Position numbers and translations under genes: made by a program. A stretch of DNA of 37,669 bases from positions 1-37,669 of the forward strand of contig JAUWTO010000008.1 of NCBI GenBank assembly GCA_030614685.1, written 5' to 3'. Source of the DNA: Candidatus Aminicenantota bacterium. GTDB lineage: Bacteria; Acidobacteriota; Aminicenantia; Aminicenantales; Aminicenantaceae. Within the stretch, counting starts at the first letter, position 1. Each line of letters starts with the position of its first letter. The notes beneath the pieces are model-generated. The model was given only the letters and a program-made list of their open reading frames with translations. It was not told the DNA's origin and did not search any database. Positions 25,291 through 34,237 of the stretch are shown in pieces.

Positions 25291-26410
25291 CGCCTATGAG
25301 GTCCTGGGCATCTCGCGTGATGCCTCTCCTGATGAAATAAAGAAGGCTTACCGACAAAAGGCCATGCAGTTCCACCCGGACCGGAATCCCGGAGACCCGG
25401 AGTCCGAGGAAAACTTCAAGGAAGCGGCAGAGGCCTACAGCGTCCTGGCGGATCCAGAAAAGCGATCCACCTATGATCGCTTCGGATATGGCGGCCTGAG
25501 GGGGGAGGGTTCCAGCGGTTTTTCGGGTTTCAACTCCACCATCTTTGCGGATTTTGAGGATATCCTGGGGGATTTCTTCGGATTCGGCCTTGGCGACCTC
25601 TTCGGGGGGAGGACACGCCAGAAGCCGGGGCAGCCGTCTCAGGGGCGGAGCCTGCTCCTGGAACTGGAGGCCACACTGGACGAGGCCGCGTTCGGAGTGA
25701 TAAAAGAAGTCAAGCTCAACCGGACAAAACACTGTCCCGACTGCCGGGGAACCGGGCTGAAACCGGGAGCCCAGCGGTCCACCTGCCCTCAATGTCAAGG
25801 AAGGGGCCAAGTCCGTTATCAGCAGGGCTTTTTCGCCATTGCCAGGCCCTGCTCGCAGTGCGGCGGTTCCGGGCAGATCATCACTTCGCCCTGTGAAAAC
25901 TGCCAGGGCAGCGGCAAAATGAAGGAGAAAAAGACCATCAAAATCACGGTCCCGGCCGGCGTGGATACGGGGATGAAACTGCGTGTTGAAGGAGAAGGCG
26001 ATGCGGGCGAAAACGGAGGACGCTCAGGCGATCTTTATGTGGCCATACGCGTAAGGCCTCACAAGTATTTTGAACGGGAACACGACAACCTGCTCTGCCA
26101 GGCCTCCATATCGTTTCCCAGGGCGGCCATAGGGACACGTATCGAGATTTCCATATTCGAGAACAAAGAGATCCTGAACGTGCCATCTGGAACCCAATCC
26201 GGTGAGGTGCTGAAACTCAAAGGAAAGGGCCTCCGAAACGTCAACAACCACCGCAAGGGAGACCTGTTTGTCCGGATCAATGTGGAGACACCACGGAACA
26301 TGTCCAAAAAGGAAAAACAGATGCTCCAATCATTCGCCGAGTCCCGGGGCGAGGATCTTCAAGCAGTCCGAAAGGGCAGCATCAGCAAGATCAAGAACCT
26401 GTTTCATTGA
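25277..26410 (+). CDS. dnaJ: Chaperone DnaJ (Hsp40, type I)
   Basis: A 377-aa type I J-protein. J domain at residues 1-70 (AYEVLGISRDASPDEIKKAYRQ, with HPD in FHPDRNPGD); glycine/phenylalanine-rich linker (GFSGFNSTIFADFEDILGDFFGFG); four zinc-binding repeats CPDCRGTG, CPQCQGRG, CSQCGGSG and CENCQGSG; then the two beta-barrel substrate-binding domains. It stimulates DnaK ATP hydrolysis and delivers clients. It overlaps the end of dnaK by 14 bp. The complete DnaJ contrasts with the lidless DnaK. Immediately downstream lie remnants of rsmE, a common neighbour in this operon type. Confidence 0.95.
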   Translation: MSMRDAYEVLGISRDASPDEIKKAYRQKAMQFHPDRNPGDPESEENFKEAAEAYSVLADPEKRSTYDRFGYGGLRGEGSSGFSGFNSTIFADFEDILGDFFGFGLGDLFGGRTRQKPGQPSQGRSLLLELEATLDEAAFGVIKEVKLNRTKHCPDCRGTGLKPGAQRSTCPQCQGRGQVRYQQGFFAIARPCSQCGGSGQIITSPCENCQGSGKMKEKKTIKITVPAGVDTGMKLRVEGEGDAGENGGRSGDLYVAIRVRPHKYFEREHDNLLCQASISFPRAAIGTRIEISIFENKEILNVPSGTQSGEVLKLKGKGLRNVNNHRKGDLFVRINVETPRNMSKKEKQMLQSFAESRGEDLQAVRKGSISKIKNLFH

Positions 26411-26420
26411 CCACAGAGTA

Positions 26421-26683
26421 GTGACATCCAAACGCTTTTTTGTATGCAAGGACCAGATTCGATCCTCTGACGTTTCCCTGGAATGCGATGAGCTACATAT
26501 CCGGAGACGGGGCAGAAAACCGAAATTGAAATCTTGATACTGGTGGGGCCCGAAGGAGACTGGACAAACACAGAGGCAAAAGATATATTGGAGCGTGGCT
26601 TTGAGGCGGTTTCTCAGGGAGAAACCAACCTGAGGGCCGAGACGGCTGCGATCAGCAGCCTGGTAATCTTGACTCAATTCTAG
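26421..26683 (+). pseudogene. rsmE: Remnant of rsmE (16S rRNA m3U1498 methyltransferase), internally deleted and frameshifted
   Basis: The stretch between dnaJ and the kinase gene carries two pieces of RsmE in different frames. The first, from GTG 26421, reads SKRFFVCKDQIRSSDVSLEC followed by DELHIRR, the N-terminal RNA-binding start. The second, from about 26513, reads ILILVGPEGDWTNTEAKDIL and then LRAETAAISSLVIL, the SAM-binding knot at the C-terminus. About 130-150 central residues of a roughly 245-aa protein are missing, and the halves are one base out of frame. Translation of the C-terminal frame ends at TAG 26681. The order dnaJ then rsmE is common in bacteria, supporting a local deletion. 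No function is expected. Confidence 0.8.
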
Positions 26684-26693
26684 GAATGAACGA

Positions 26694-27644
26694 ATGTTTC
26701 TGGCCGGCCAAAAAGTAGGAAAGTACCAGATCCTCCGCTCTCTGGGCAGCGGAGGTTTTGGGGCTGTATTCCTGGCAAAAGACACTTGGCTTAACATCCT
26801 GGTCGCCATCAAGGTCCCTCACAAACAGACAATCGAGCTCTTCAAGCTGCTCAAGGAGTCCCGGTTGCAGGCTGCCCTCGATCATCCCAACATCGTCCGC
26901 ATGATAGCGGCCGAAAAAGAGAACAAGATCTTTTTCATGGTCATGGAATACATCAAGGGCCGATCCCTGGAAAAAGTCTTGGATGAAAAAAAAATCCTGT
27001 CCTGTCCCCAGGCGACAGAATATGTTCTGCAGATGGTCTCGGCCGTGAGCCACGCCCATGCCAGCAAGATCGTGCACAGAGATATCAGGCCCTCCAACAT
27101 CATGATCGCGGACCAGGACGGCAAGGTCAAGATCACCGATTTCGGTACATCAGTCTGGCTGCACAATGTGCCTTACGCGTCCACGCGCATCGGTTCGCCT
27201 CCATACATGGCGCCGGAACAGTTCCAGGGAAAGGCGACATTCCGCTCAGATATTTACTCTATCGGATGCGTGTACTATGAAATGCTGATCGGGCGGCCGC
27301 CCATCTTTGATCCAGATCCTTTTAAGATCCTGGAAAAGGCCAAGCAGGGCAAGATCACACCCCCTCGACTTCGGAACACGAACATTCCCAAGGAGATCGA
27401 CCAAATCATCATGCGATGCCTTTCGGCTAAGGTCGAGGACAGATACCAGACTCCGGAGGAGATCGTCAAAGAGATATCCCGCTTCAAGGGCACGGACTCC
27501 AAAAAATCTGAGATAGAAGATATCCGGCGCCGGATCCAGGCGCGGGAGAGCCGCATGAACCACCGGTGTTGGAACTGTCGCAAGCCTCTCCCTTACAAGG
27601 CCAATCAGTGTCCGTATTGTGGGGAAAAGATTGAAATCCACTAA
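26694..27644 (+). CDS. Hanks-type serine/threonine protein kinase with C-terminal zinc ribbon
   Basis: A 316-aa cytoplasmic kinase. Glycine loop LGSGGFGAVF; ATP-binding lysine in VAIKVP; catalytic loop HRDIRPSN, with Arg where most have Lys (HRDxKPxN); magnesium loop DFGTS; activation-segment end GSPPYMAPEQF; DIYSIGCVYYEML of lobe F. After the kinase domain (about residues 10-265) a charged linker leads to a rubredoxin-like zinc ribbon, CWNC then CPYC, at the C-terminus. There is no membrane segment or PASTA domain. Substrate unknown. It starts 10 bp after the rsmE remnant and is followed 16 bp later by ilvE. The Lys-to-Arg change in the catalytic loop may reduce but need not abolish activity. 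Confidence 0.9.
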   Translation: MFLAGQKVGKYQILRSLGSGGFGAVFLAKDTWLNILVAIKVPHKQTIELFKLLKESRLQAALDHPNIVRMIAAEKENKIFFMVMEYIKGRSLEKVLDEKKILSCPQATEYVLQMVSAVSHAHASKIVHRDIRPSNIMIADQDGKVKITDFGTSVWLHNVPYASTRIGSPPYMAPEQFQGKATFRSDIYSIGCVYYEMLIGRPPIFDPDPFKILEKAKQGKITPPRLRNTNIPKEIDQIIMRCLSAKVEDRYQTPEEIVKEISRFKGTDSKKSEIEDIRRRIQARESRMNHRCWNCRKPLPYKANQCPYCGEKIEIH

Positions 27645-27660
27645 ACCGGAAGGAGAGTGT

Positions 27661-28626
27661 ATGAGCCCCTTTAACGAGAGTCTCAAGGTCTGGAAAAACG
27701 GTAAGGTTATCCCTTGGAATGAGGCCCAGGTGCACCTTGCCTCGCACGTCATCCATTACGGGAGTTCCATATTCGAGGGCTTTCGGGCCTATAGAAATCC
27801 CCGGGGCACGGCCGTATTCCGCATGCAGGACCACACGCGCCGCCTGTACAACTCGGCCAAGATATACAGGATGGAAATCCCTTACAGCCAGGATGAGCTG
27901 AACCAGGCCATTATCCAGATTATCCAGGCAAATGGTTTTCAAGAATGCTATGTGCGTCCGATAGTGTACCGTGGCTACGGCTCTCTGGGAGTGGATCCTT
28001 TCCCCAATCCGGTGGAATGTGCTGTTCTGGTGTGGGAGTGGGGGAAATATCTTGGAAAAGACTCCCAGGAAAAAGGAGTGGATGTCAAGGTCTCCACCTG
28101 GCACCGCATGGCTCCTAACACCCTTCCGGCCATGGCCAAAGCCGGTGCCAATTACATGAACTCTCAGCTGATCAAAATGGAGGCCAAACTCGAGGGGTAC
28201 GCGGAAGGAATCGCCATGAATGCCCGCGGCGAGATCAGCGAAGGCAGCGGCGAAAACCTGTTTCTAGTACAGGATGGATGTCTATGGACGCCGCCGCTTT
28301 CCACCTCGATCCTGCCAGGGATCACACGGGATTCAGTGCTCAGACTGGCTCGGGAACTTGGAATCACGGTAAGGGAGGAGGTCATCCCCCGGGAGATGCT
28401 CTACATTGTGGATGAGGTGTTTTTTACCGGGTCTGCGGTCGAGGTCACGCCTGTTCGCACTATCGACAAGATCGTAATAGGAAACGGAGATCGTGGTCCG
28501 GTCACCCGGCGGCTGCAGAGCGCGTTTTTCAAATACATCAGGGGAGAAAGAGCGGACGATTATGGCTGGTTGACCTATATCGAACATCAGTCCGCGTCCC
28601 AACCATCGGAATCCAGGAACGACTAA
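27661..28626 (+). CDS. ilvE: Branched-chain amino acid aminotransferase
   Basis: A 321-aa fold-type IV PLP enzyme catalysing the last step of Val, Leu and Ile synthesis and the first of their breakdown. Features: VHYGSSIFEG-type N-terminal motif (VIHYGSSIFEGFRAY); the PLP lysine probably in PAMAKAGANYMNS; EGIAMNARGEISEGSGENLFLV, the class IV signature; and FFTGSAVEVTPV. AAGGAGAG lies 7 nt before ATG 27661; the ORF-track start at 27619 is inside the kinase gene. The C-terminal 20 residues are polar and variable. A hairpin follows the stop codon. Confidence 0.93.
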   Translation: MSPFNESLKVWKNGKVIPWNEAQVHLASHVIHYGSSIFEGFRAYRNPRGTAVFRMQDHTRRLYNSAKIYRMEIPYSQDELNQAIIQIIQANGFQECYVRPIVYRGYGSLGVDPFPNPVECAVLVWEWGKYLGKDSQEKGVDVKVSTWHRMAPNTLPAMAKAGANYMNSQLIKMEAKLEGYAEGIAMNARGEISEGSGENLFLVQDGCLWTPPLSTSILPGITRDSVLRLARELGITVREEVIPREMLYIVDEVFFTGSAVEVTPVRTIDKIVIGNGDRGPVTRRLQSAFFKYIRGERADDYGWLTYIEHQSASQPSESRND

Positions 28627-28629
28627 ATC

Positions 28630-28665
28630 TTCTCCCCGAGAGGTTTACCTCAACGCTGGGGAGAA
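28630..28665 (+). other. Two-tier hairpin after ilvE
   Basis: TTCTCCCC (28630-28637) pairs perfectly with GGGGAGAA (28658-28665), and GAGGT with ACCTC forms a second stem inside the loop. No T-run follows on either strand, so it is not a classical terminator; it could be a processing or mRNA-stabilising structure. Confidence 0.4.
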
Positions 28666-28787
28666 AAAGGAACTGACAAAAGCGGCTAAACAGTCTAAAC
28701 TTATCAAAGAGTGAATAATTTGGTTTTTGCGAATTGTGTTTTGAAAAGCAATAAAAAAAACGAACGTTTTCCCAAACGGAGGGAACC

Positions 28788-29951
28788 ATGGATATTGATG
28801 AACTTTTGAAAATCGCCATTGAGAGCGATGCTTCGGACCTCCATATCAAAGCCGGGAACTATCCTCTCATCCGGGTTCACGGAAAGCTCCAAGCTCTTTC
28901 CAATTTCCCACGCCTGAGCAATGAGAATACCAGGGAACTGGTGGATCAGATCACCAACGATTTCCAGAAGGAATCCTTGAAAAAGGAGATGGACCTTGAC
29001 CTGGCGTACAGCCTGGCCGGATTTGGGCGCTTCCGGGGGAGCATCTACCAACAGAGGGGGTCGATGGCCCTTGTGCTCCGAATCATACCGCTCGAAGTCA
29101 TGTCGATCAAGGAGCTGTTGCTGCCGGAGACTCTGGAATCGATTGCCATGGAGCAGCGCGGACTGGTGCTGGTCACCGGGACCACGGGCTCAGGAAAGAG
29201 CACGACCCTGGCTGCCATGATCAATCATATCAATGAGAGCCGCACAGAGAACATCATTACCATCGAGGACCCGATCGAATACCTACACCGCGACAAACAA
29301 AGCAACATCAGTCAGCGCGAGGTAGGGATGGATGTCATTTCGTTTTCCAGGGGCCTCCGGGCTTCACTTCGTGAAGATCCCGACATCATCCTGGTCGGAG
29401 AGATGCGGGACCTCGACACCATTGAGACAGCCCTGCTGGCTGCAGAGACGGGTCACCTGGTGCTGAGCACACTTCACACAATAGACGCGGCTGAGACCAT
29501 CAACCGCATTATCTCGGTCTTCGCACCCCACCACCAGCGTCAGGTGCGCCTCCAGCTGTCGAGCATCCTGAAAGCCGTAGTATCCATGCGCCTGATCCCG
29601 CGGAAAGAAGGAGGCGGACGAGTCCCCGCGGTCGAGGTCATGATCAACACGCCTTATGTAGCCGAGTGCATCCATGATCGGGACAAGACCGTATTGATCC
29701 GGGATGCCATCGCCTCGGGTGTCTCCCAATATGGGATGCAGACATTCGATCAATCCATCTATCAGCTCTACAAAGACGGCTACGTCTCTTATGAGCAGGG
29801 CCTGCGCTACTCCTCGAGCCCAGATAATTTCAAGCTCAGGGTGATGGGGATCCGGTCGACTCTCGATGTCGCGCTTGCGGACATGGAAAAGGAAATGAGC
29901 AAGATCGATCGGGAAGAAAAAACCGATAAAAAGTTCGACGACGATAGATGA
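28788..29951 (+). CDS. pilT: Type IV pilus retraction ATPase PilT
   Basis: A 387-aa hexameric secretion ATPase that disassembles type IV pili for twitching motility. N-terminal PAS-like domain (ASDLHIKAGNYPLIRVHGKL), Walker A GTTGSGKSTT, Asp box IITIEDPIEY, Walker B ILVGEMRDLDT, His box TGHLVLSTLHT. The AIRNLIRE-type C-terminal region of PilT reads VLIRDAIASGVSQYGMQTFD here. The charged tail after about residue 360 is slightly longer than usual. GGAGGG precedes ATG 28788. Its stop overlaps the alaS start (ATGA), an unusual partner. No other pilus genes are in the window. Confidence 0.93.
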   Translation: MDIDELLKIAIESDASDLHIKAGNYPLIRVHGKLQALSNFPRLSNENTRELVDQITNDFQKESLKKEMDLDLAYSLAGFGRFRGSIYQQRGSMALVLRIIPLEVMSIKELLLPETLESIAMEQRGLVLVTGTTGSGKSTTLAAMINHINESRTENIITIEDPIEYLHRDKQSNISQREVGMDVISFSRGLRASLREDPDIILVGEMRDLDTIETALLAAETGHLVLSTLHTIDAAETINRIISVFAPHHQRQVRLQLSSILKAVVSMRLIPRKEGGGRVPAVEVMINTPYVAECIHDRDKTVLIRDAIASGVSQYGMQTFDQSIYQLYKDGYVSYEQGLRYSSSPDNFKLRVMGIRSTLDVALADMEKEMSKIDREEKTDKKFDDDR

Positions 29952-32593
29952 AAACACAGGATATCCGGGAAGCGTTTCTGGATTATTTTGCACAGAAGGG
30001 CCACAAGGTCGTGGAGAGCTCAGCCCTCCTTCCCCAGGATGATCCCACGCTTCTGTTCACCAACGCGGGGATGAATCAGTTTAAGAATGTCTTTCTGGGA
30101 CTCGAGAAAAGAAGCTATGCACGCGCCGCATCGGTCCAGAAATGCATGCGTGTCAGCGGCAAGCACAACGACCTGGATACCGTAGGTAAAACCGGCAAGC
30201 ATCACACGTTCTTCGAGATGCTGGGCAACTTTTCCTTCGGTGACTATTTCAAGCAAGACGCCATCGCCTTTGCCTGGGAGCTCATGACCGAGGTGTTCCG
30301 CCTTCCTGAAAAGAGCCTCTATGCCACCGTTTATGTAGAAGATGAAGAGGCCTTCGCCATCTGGCAAGGGGAAATCGGCCTCCCGGAGAGCAAGATCTTC
30401 CGGATGGGGAAGGAAGACAACTACTGGAGCATGGGGGAGACAGGCCCCTGCGGTCCGTGTTCCGAGCTCCATTATGACCTGGGGGCTGAGTTTGAGGATG
30501 GGAGCCCTGAGGACCTGATCCGCTCCGGCAGTGATCGTTTCGTCGAACTCTGGAACCTGGTGTTCATGCAGTTCAACCAGGAGAGCGACGGCCGGATCGA
30601 GCCCCTCCCATCTCCCTCGGTGGATACGGGGATGGGCCTGGAGCGCATGGCCGCCGTGCTGCAGGGGAAAACCAACAATTTCGAGACCGATGTCTTCGTG
30701 CCTATTATCGATGCCGTGGGTGAGATGATCGGCCGGGAGCTCCCAGCACACGATGAGTCGGATGTTGCTGTGCGCGTCATAGCCGATCACATACGCGCCG
30801 TGTCTTTCCTGATCGGTGACGGCATCATGCCGGCCAACGACGGACGCGGCTATGTGCTGCGACGTTTGCTGCGCCGCGCCTTTCGTGCCGGCAATTCTCT
30901 GGGATTGGATGAGCCGTTTCTTTACAACCTGGTGAGTGTGGTCTGCGATATCATGAAGGATGCCTACCCGGAGCTGCTGAACTCCGCTTCCTATATCTCC
31001 AATGTCTGTCAAGCCGAGGAACAGCGCTTTGCCTCTACACTGACCTCCGGTCTCAAGGTATTTCAACAGTATGTGGCGGCGGTACGCGGAGAGGGCCGGT
31101 CCGCTGTCCCCGGTGACAAAGTTTTTAAGCTGTACGATACCTTCGGCTTCCCCCTCGACCTGACCCGTGAGCTGGCGGAAGAAGAAGGCATGACCGTGGA
31201 CGAAGACGGATTCCAGAACGAGCTGGAGGACCAGCGAAAACGCGCACGGTCGGCCTGGAAAGGTGAAGAGCGGCAGAAAGCGCTGAAGGCCTATGAGCCG
31301 TTAAAAGACCACAGTACACGTTTTGTGGGATACGATCTGAACAGGCTGGCCGACGCTGGAGTGGTCGCGCTGATGAAGGACGGGCTCCAAGCCTCCGAAC
31401 TCCGGGAAGGGGATGAGGGGGAAATCTTCCTACAGGAAACGCCGTTCTATGCAGAGGCTGGGGGACAGGTAGGCGATATCGGCGTCCTTAAGAATCCCCA
31501 CTTCTCTGCGCTGGTCGAGAACACCGTTGCCCCCCTCCCGGAACTGATTTCCCACAGGGTCCGTATCCTGTCCGGGAGCGTTCGAGTGAGCGACAGGGTG
31601 GAAGCGGCGGTGGACGCGGTCAGGAGACAGGCAATACGCAAGAACCACACGGCCACCCACCTCCTGCATGCCTCTCTACGGCAGATCCTGGGGGACCATG
31701 TGAAACAGGCCGGTTCTCTGGTCGCCCACGACAGGTTTCGGTTCGATTTCACACATTTTTCTTCCTTGAGCTCCAGCGAGAGGCATGGGATTGAAGCTCT
31801 GGTTAACAGCAAGGTGCAGGAAGCCATACCGGTCCTCACTGAGGTGACCTCGCTGGAAGAGGGCATCGCGTCCGGAGCCATGGCGATATTCGAGGAAAAG
31901 TACCGGGAACAGGTGCGCGTGGTCGTGATCGATGGATTCAGCCGTGAGTTGTGCGGTGGTGTGCATGCCCACAACACCGGAGAGATCGGGTTATTCAAGA
32001 TCGTCTCCGAGAGCAGCATTGCCTCAGGGATGCGGAGGATCGAGGCGGTCACCGGAGAGTCAGGCTTGCAGTATGTTCAGGAGAACGAAGACCTGCTGGA
32101 GGACGTGCAGGCCTCGCTGAGCTCAGGCCGCGCAGACCTTTTACCGCAGCTGGAACGGCTCAAAAAAATGCTTAAGGAACACGAGAAGGAGATCAAATCC
32201 CTTCGGCAAAAGATCGCAAACCAGGATTTCCAGGAGGAGAAAGAAGAGATCCGAGACATCGATGGGATCTCCGTTCTCACGAAGCAGGTCCAAGGGTTGG
32301 ACATGTCAGAACTGCGTGAACTGGCCGATGTCCTCAGGCAGCGGTTGGGCTCGGGCGTTGTGGTCCTGGGGGCCGAGAGCCAGGGAAAGGCGATGCTGGT
32401 CGCGGCCGTGACCAAGGACCTGATATCCCGGATCAAGGCCGATGATCTCATCCGTAAAATCTCTCCCCTGGTCAAGGGCGGGGGTGGGGGGCGGCCGGAT
32501 TTTGCTCAGGCAGGGGGATCGGATCCTGCAGGACTAGGCCGGGCCCTTCAGGAAACCTATGCGGTACTCAAAATCACCCCAAAGGGGGATTGA
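29948..32593 (+). CDS. alaS: Alanyl-tRNA synthetase
   Basis: An 881-aa class II synthetase of normal length. The aminoacylation core begins IREAFLDYFAQKGHKVVESS with TLLFTNAGMNQFK; motif 3 lies in STDTGMGLER-like text (SVDTGMGLERMAAVL). The editing domain has the zinc HxxxH in HTATHLLHASL and CGGVHAHNTG. The C-Ala part includes a coiled coil (about 705-745) and ends in a glycine-rich stretch (VKGGGGGRPDFAQAGG). All catalytic and editing motifs are intact, so the enzyme should charge tRNA-Ala and clear mischarged Ser and Gly. Translation is coupled to pilT by the 4-bp overlap. Confidence 0.97.
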   Translation: MKTQDIREAFLDYFAQKGHKVVESSALLPQDDPTLLFTNAGMNQFKNVFLGLEKRSYARAASVQKCMRVSGKHNDLDTVGKTGKHHTFFEMLGNFSFGDYFKQDAIAFAWELMTEVFRLPEKSLYATVYVEDEEAFAIWQGEIGLPESKIFRMGKEDNYWSMGETGPCGPCSELHYDLGAEFEDGSPEDLIRSGSDRFVELWNLVFMQFNQESDGRIEPLPSPSVDTGMGLERMAAVLQGKTNNFETDVFVPIIDAVGEMIGRELPAHDESDVAVRVIADHIRAVSFLIGDGIMPANDGRGYVLRRLLRRAFRAGNSLGLDEPFLYNLVSVVCDIMKDAYPELLNSASYISNVCQAEEQRFASTLTSGLKVFQQYVAAVRGEGRSAVPGDKVFKLYDTFGFPLDLTRELAEEEGMTVDEDGFQNELEDQRKRARSAWKGEERQKALKAYEPLKDHSTRFVGYDLNRLADAGVVALMKDGLQASELREGDEGEIFLQETPFYAEAGGQVGDIGVLKNPHFSALVENTVAPLPELISHRVRILSGSVRVSDRVEAAVDAVRRQAIRKNHTATHLLHASLRQILGDHVKQAGSLVAHDRFRFDFTHFSSLSSSERHGIEALVNSKVQEAIPVLTEVTSLEEGIASGAMAIFEEKYREQVRVVVIDGFSRELCGGVHAHNTGEIGLFKIVSESSIASGMRRIEAVTGESGLQYVQENEDLLEDVQASLSSGRADLLPQLERLKKMLKEHEKEIKSLRQKIANQDFQEEKEEIRDIDGISVLTKQVQGLDMSELRELADVLRQRLGSGVVVLGAESQGKAMLVAAVTKDLISRIKADDLIRKISPLVKGGGGGRPDFAQAGGSDPAGLGRALQETYAVLKITPKGD

Positions 32594-32632
32594 TTTGTCC
32601 CTGCGCATCTGCCAGAATTTTAGTCAGGAACC

Positions 32633-33217
32633 ATGAAAAAGCGATCCGTTCAGATTCTGGGCCTGGGATGGACCTGTCTTTTATTATACGTCTTAACTCC
32701 TCTGCTGGGCCTGCAGGGTTCCAGAGCCGAATACGATGGGATCGTCAAGGTCATGGCCCGTGAATACAGGGTTCCGGCCCAACTCATCCACTCGATAATC
32801 AAGGTGGAATCCAACTACAACTCGAGGGCCGTCTCACACAAAGGGGCCATGGGCCTGATGCAGCTCATGCCCGCTACGGCTAAACAGTATGGTGTGAAGG
32901 ACATTTTCGATCCCATGGAAAATATCGAGGGAGGCGTCAAGTATATCAGGGACCTGATGAAGCTCTACGACAAAAACACCAACCTCGTGCTGGCGGCTTA
33001 CAATGCCGGTCAGTCGGCGGTAGCAAAATATGGAGGCATACCTCCCTATCGAGAAACCATCAACTACATTGATAAGATCAAGCGAAGTGGATTCCGGAAC
33101 AGCGTCATCCGCAGTGGCAGCGAGATCTACCGCTACGTGGATGAGAAGGGCCATACCGTGCTCACGAATGATTACCTGGCCTATAAGCAGCACCTAGCCA
33201 AACGTAAAAAAAAATAA
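32633..33217 (+). CDS. Exported lytic transglycosylase (SLT domain)
   Basis: A 194-aa protein with an N-terminal signal or anchor (residues 5-30, VQILGLGWTCLLLYVLTPLL). The goose-lysozyme-like SLT domain follows: YRVPAQLIHSIIKVESNYNS with the catalytic Glu, KGAMGLMQLMPATAKQYG and LVLAAYNAGQSAV. It would cleave the glycan strand of peptidoglycan with 1,6-anhydro ring formation. A short C-terminal region (EIYRYVDEKGHTVLTND) resembles a DUF4124-like segment, seen in related proteins, then a Lys-rich end. The gene is 39 bp after alaS and convergent with the lipid kinase. Confidence 0.92.
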   Translation: MKKRSVQILGLGWTCLLLYVLTPLLGLQGSRAEYDGIVKVMAREYRVPAQLIHSIIKVESNYNSRAVSHKGAMGLMQLMPATAKQYGVKDIFDPMENIEGGVKYIRDLMKLYDKNTNLVLAAYNAGQSAVAKYGGIPPYRETINYIDKIKRSGFRNSVIRSGSEIYRYVDEKGHTVLTNDYLAYKQHLAKRKKK

Positions 33218-33280
33218 CCGGCTGGACTTGGTCTTGAATGATCCAGGCCTTGGGCAATCAAGGTGAGATGAAGGCACGTA

Positions 33281-34237
33281 TCATAAATGGGCTTTAATGG
33301 GAAAACACCCCGGCAGGATCTCGAAGCGAACCGGAACCTGGCCGACCTGTTCACCGTCCACTTCGATGAAGACATCCTGAGCCTCTTCGGTCGCAGACGT
33401 GACCTCCACGGTCTGGCAGCGTATCAGGTCGATCTTGGGGTGGGGGAGATGCGTGCCGGAGTACAGGCGCCGTATTGTGCGGAGGAACTCCACCAGTCTC
33501 ATGCCCTTGACCAGGAGTACATCGAACAGGCCATCGTCCAGCTTCGCATTCGGTGCTGCTAGCATACCCTTGCCAAAGACCTTGCCGTTGGCGATGGCCC
33601 CCATCATGTAGTCGTCCTCCGGGAGGTCCTTCCCATCGATCCGGATCCGGAGCCTTTTGTTCTTGTAGTGAATAAAAGTGGAGAGGGCACTCCGAAAATA
33701 GGAGGATTTTTTCTTTTCCATTTTTTTCAGGTTCATGTGCCGGACGACTTCGCCCCCGATACCGAAGTCGGAGATATTCAAAAAGAATCGTTCGCAAGCG
33801 GTACCGCTGTGATCCGTGAATAGGACCTTTCCTGCATCGATTGCATGGGAGGGGGCTTTGGTGATCAGTTCCAGGGCATTCCTATAGCTCGACGGGATAT
33901 GCAGGCTGCGGCTGAAGTCGGACCCGGTCCCCGAGGGGACTACGCCCAATGCCGTCTCAGGATTTAAAATTTGGTCGTTTTCAAAAAATCCGTTAGCGAT
34001 CTCGTTCATGGTCCCGTCGCCGCCTATGCCAACGATGAGCTCTACACCGTCCTTGATGGCCGACCGGGAAATCTCCGTTGCATGGCAGGGCTTCTCTGTA
34101 AATTCGAAGCGATATTCATTGAAGATGGAACGCACAGCCTCCTTTATCTGCTTCCATCGTTTCCCTGTCCGACCTTTATCGGATTCAGGATTGATGATTA
34201 TCTGAGGTCTCAGTATCGACTTGGTCTTTAGGAACAT
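33281..34237 (-). CDS. YegS/DagK-family lipid kinase
   Basis: A 318-aa protein of the diacylglycerol/sphingosine kinase superfamily. PQIIINPESDKGRTGKRW begins the catalytic domain; VGIGGDGTMNEIANGF carries the GGDGT nucleotide motif; GVVPSGTGSDFSRSL is the second conserved loop. The C-terminal beta domain has DDGLFDVLLVKGM and ends FEILPGCFPIKAHL. It would phosphorylate a membrane lipid such as diacylglycerol or phosphatidylglycerol; the actual substrate is unknown. GGGAG lies 7 nt before ATG 34237. The first 53 bases overlap the end of the upstream membrane-protein gene in another frame. Confidence 0.92.
   Translation of the reverse strand: MFLKTKSILRPQIIINPESDKGRTGKRWKQIKEAVRSIFNEYRFEFTEKPCHATEISRSAIKDGVELIVGIGGDGTMNEIANGFFENDQILNPETALGVVPSGTGSDFSRSLHIPSSYRNALELITKAPSHAIDAGKVLFTDHSGTACERFFLNISDFGIGGEVVRHMNLKKMEKKKSSYFRSALSTFIHYKNKRLRIRIDGKDLPEDDYMMGAIANGKVFGKGMLAAPNAKLDDGLFDVLLVKGMRLVEFLRTIRRLYSGTHLPHPKIDLIRCQTVEVTSATEEAQDVFIEVDGEQVGQVPVRFEILPGCFPIKAHL

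Noticed and set aside
28727-28755. Promoter TTGCGA-N17-AATAAA before pilT
   Set aside because: Both boxes match only 4 of 6 positions in an AT-rich stretch; too weak to list.
30020-31066. Minus-strand ORF of 348 aa
   Set aside because: Antisense shadow of alaS.
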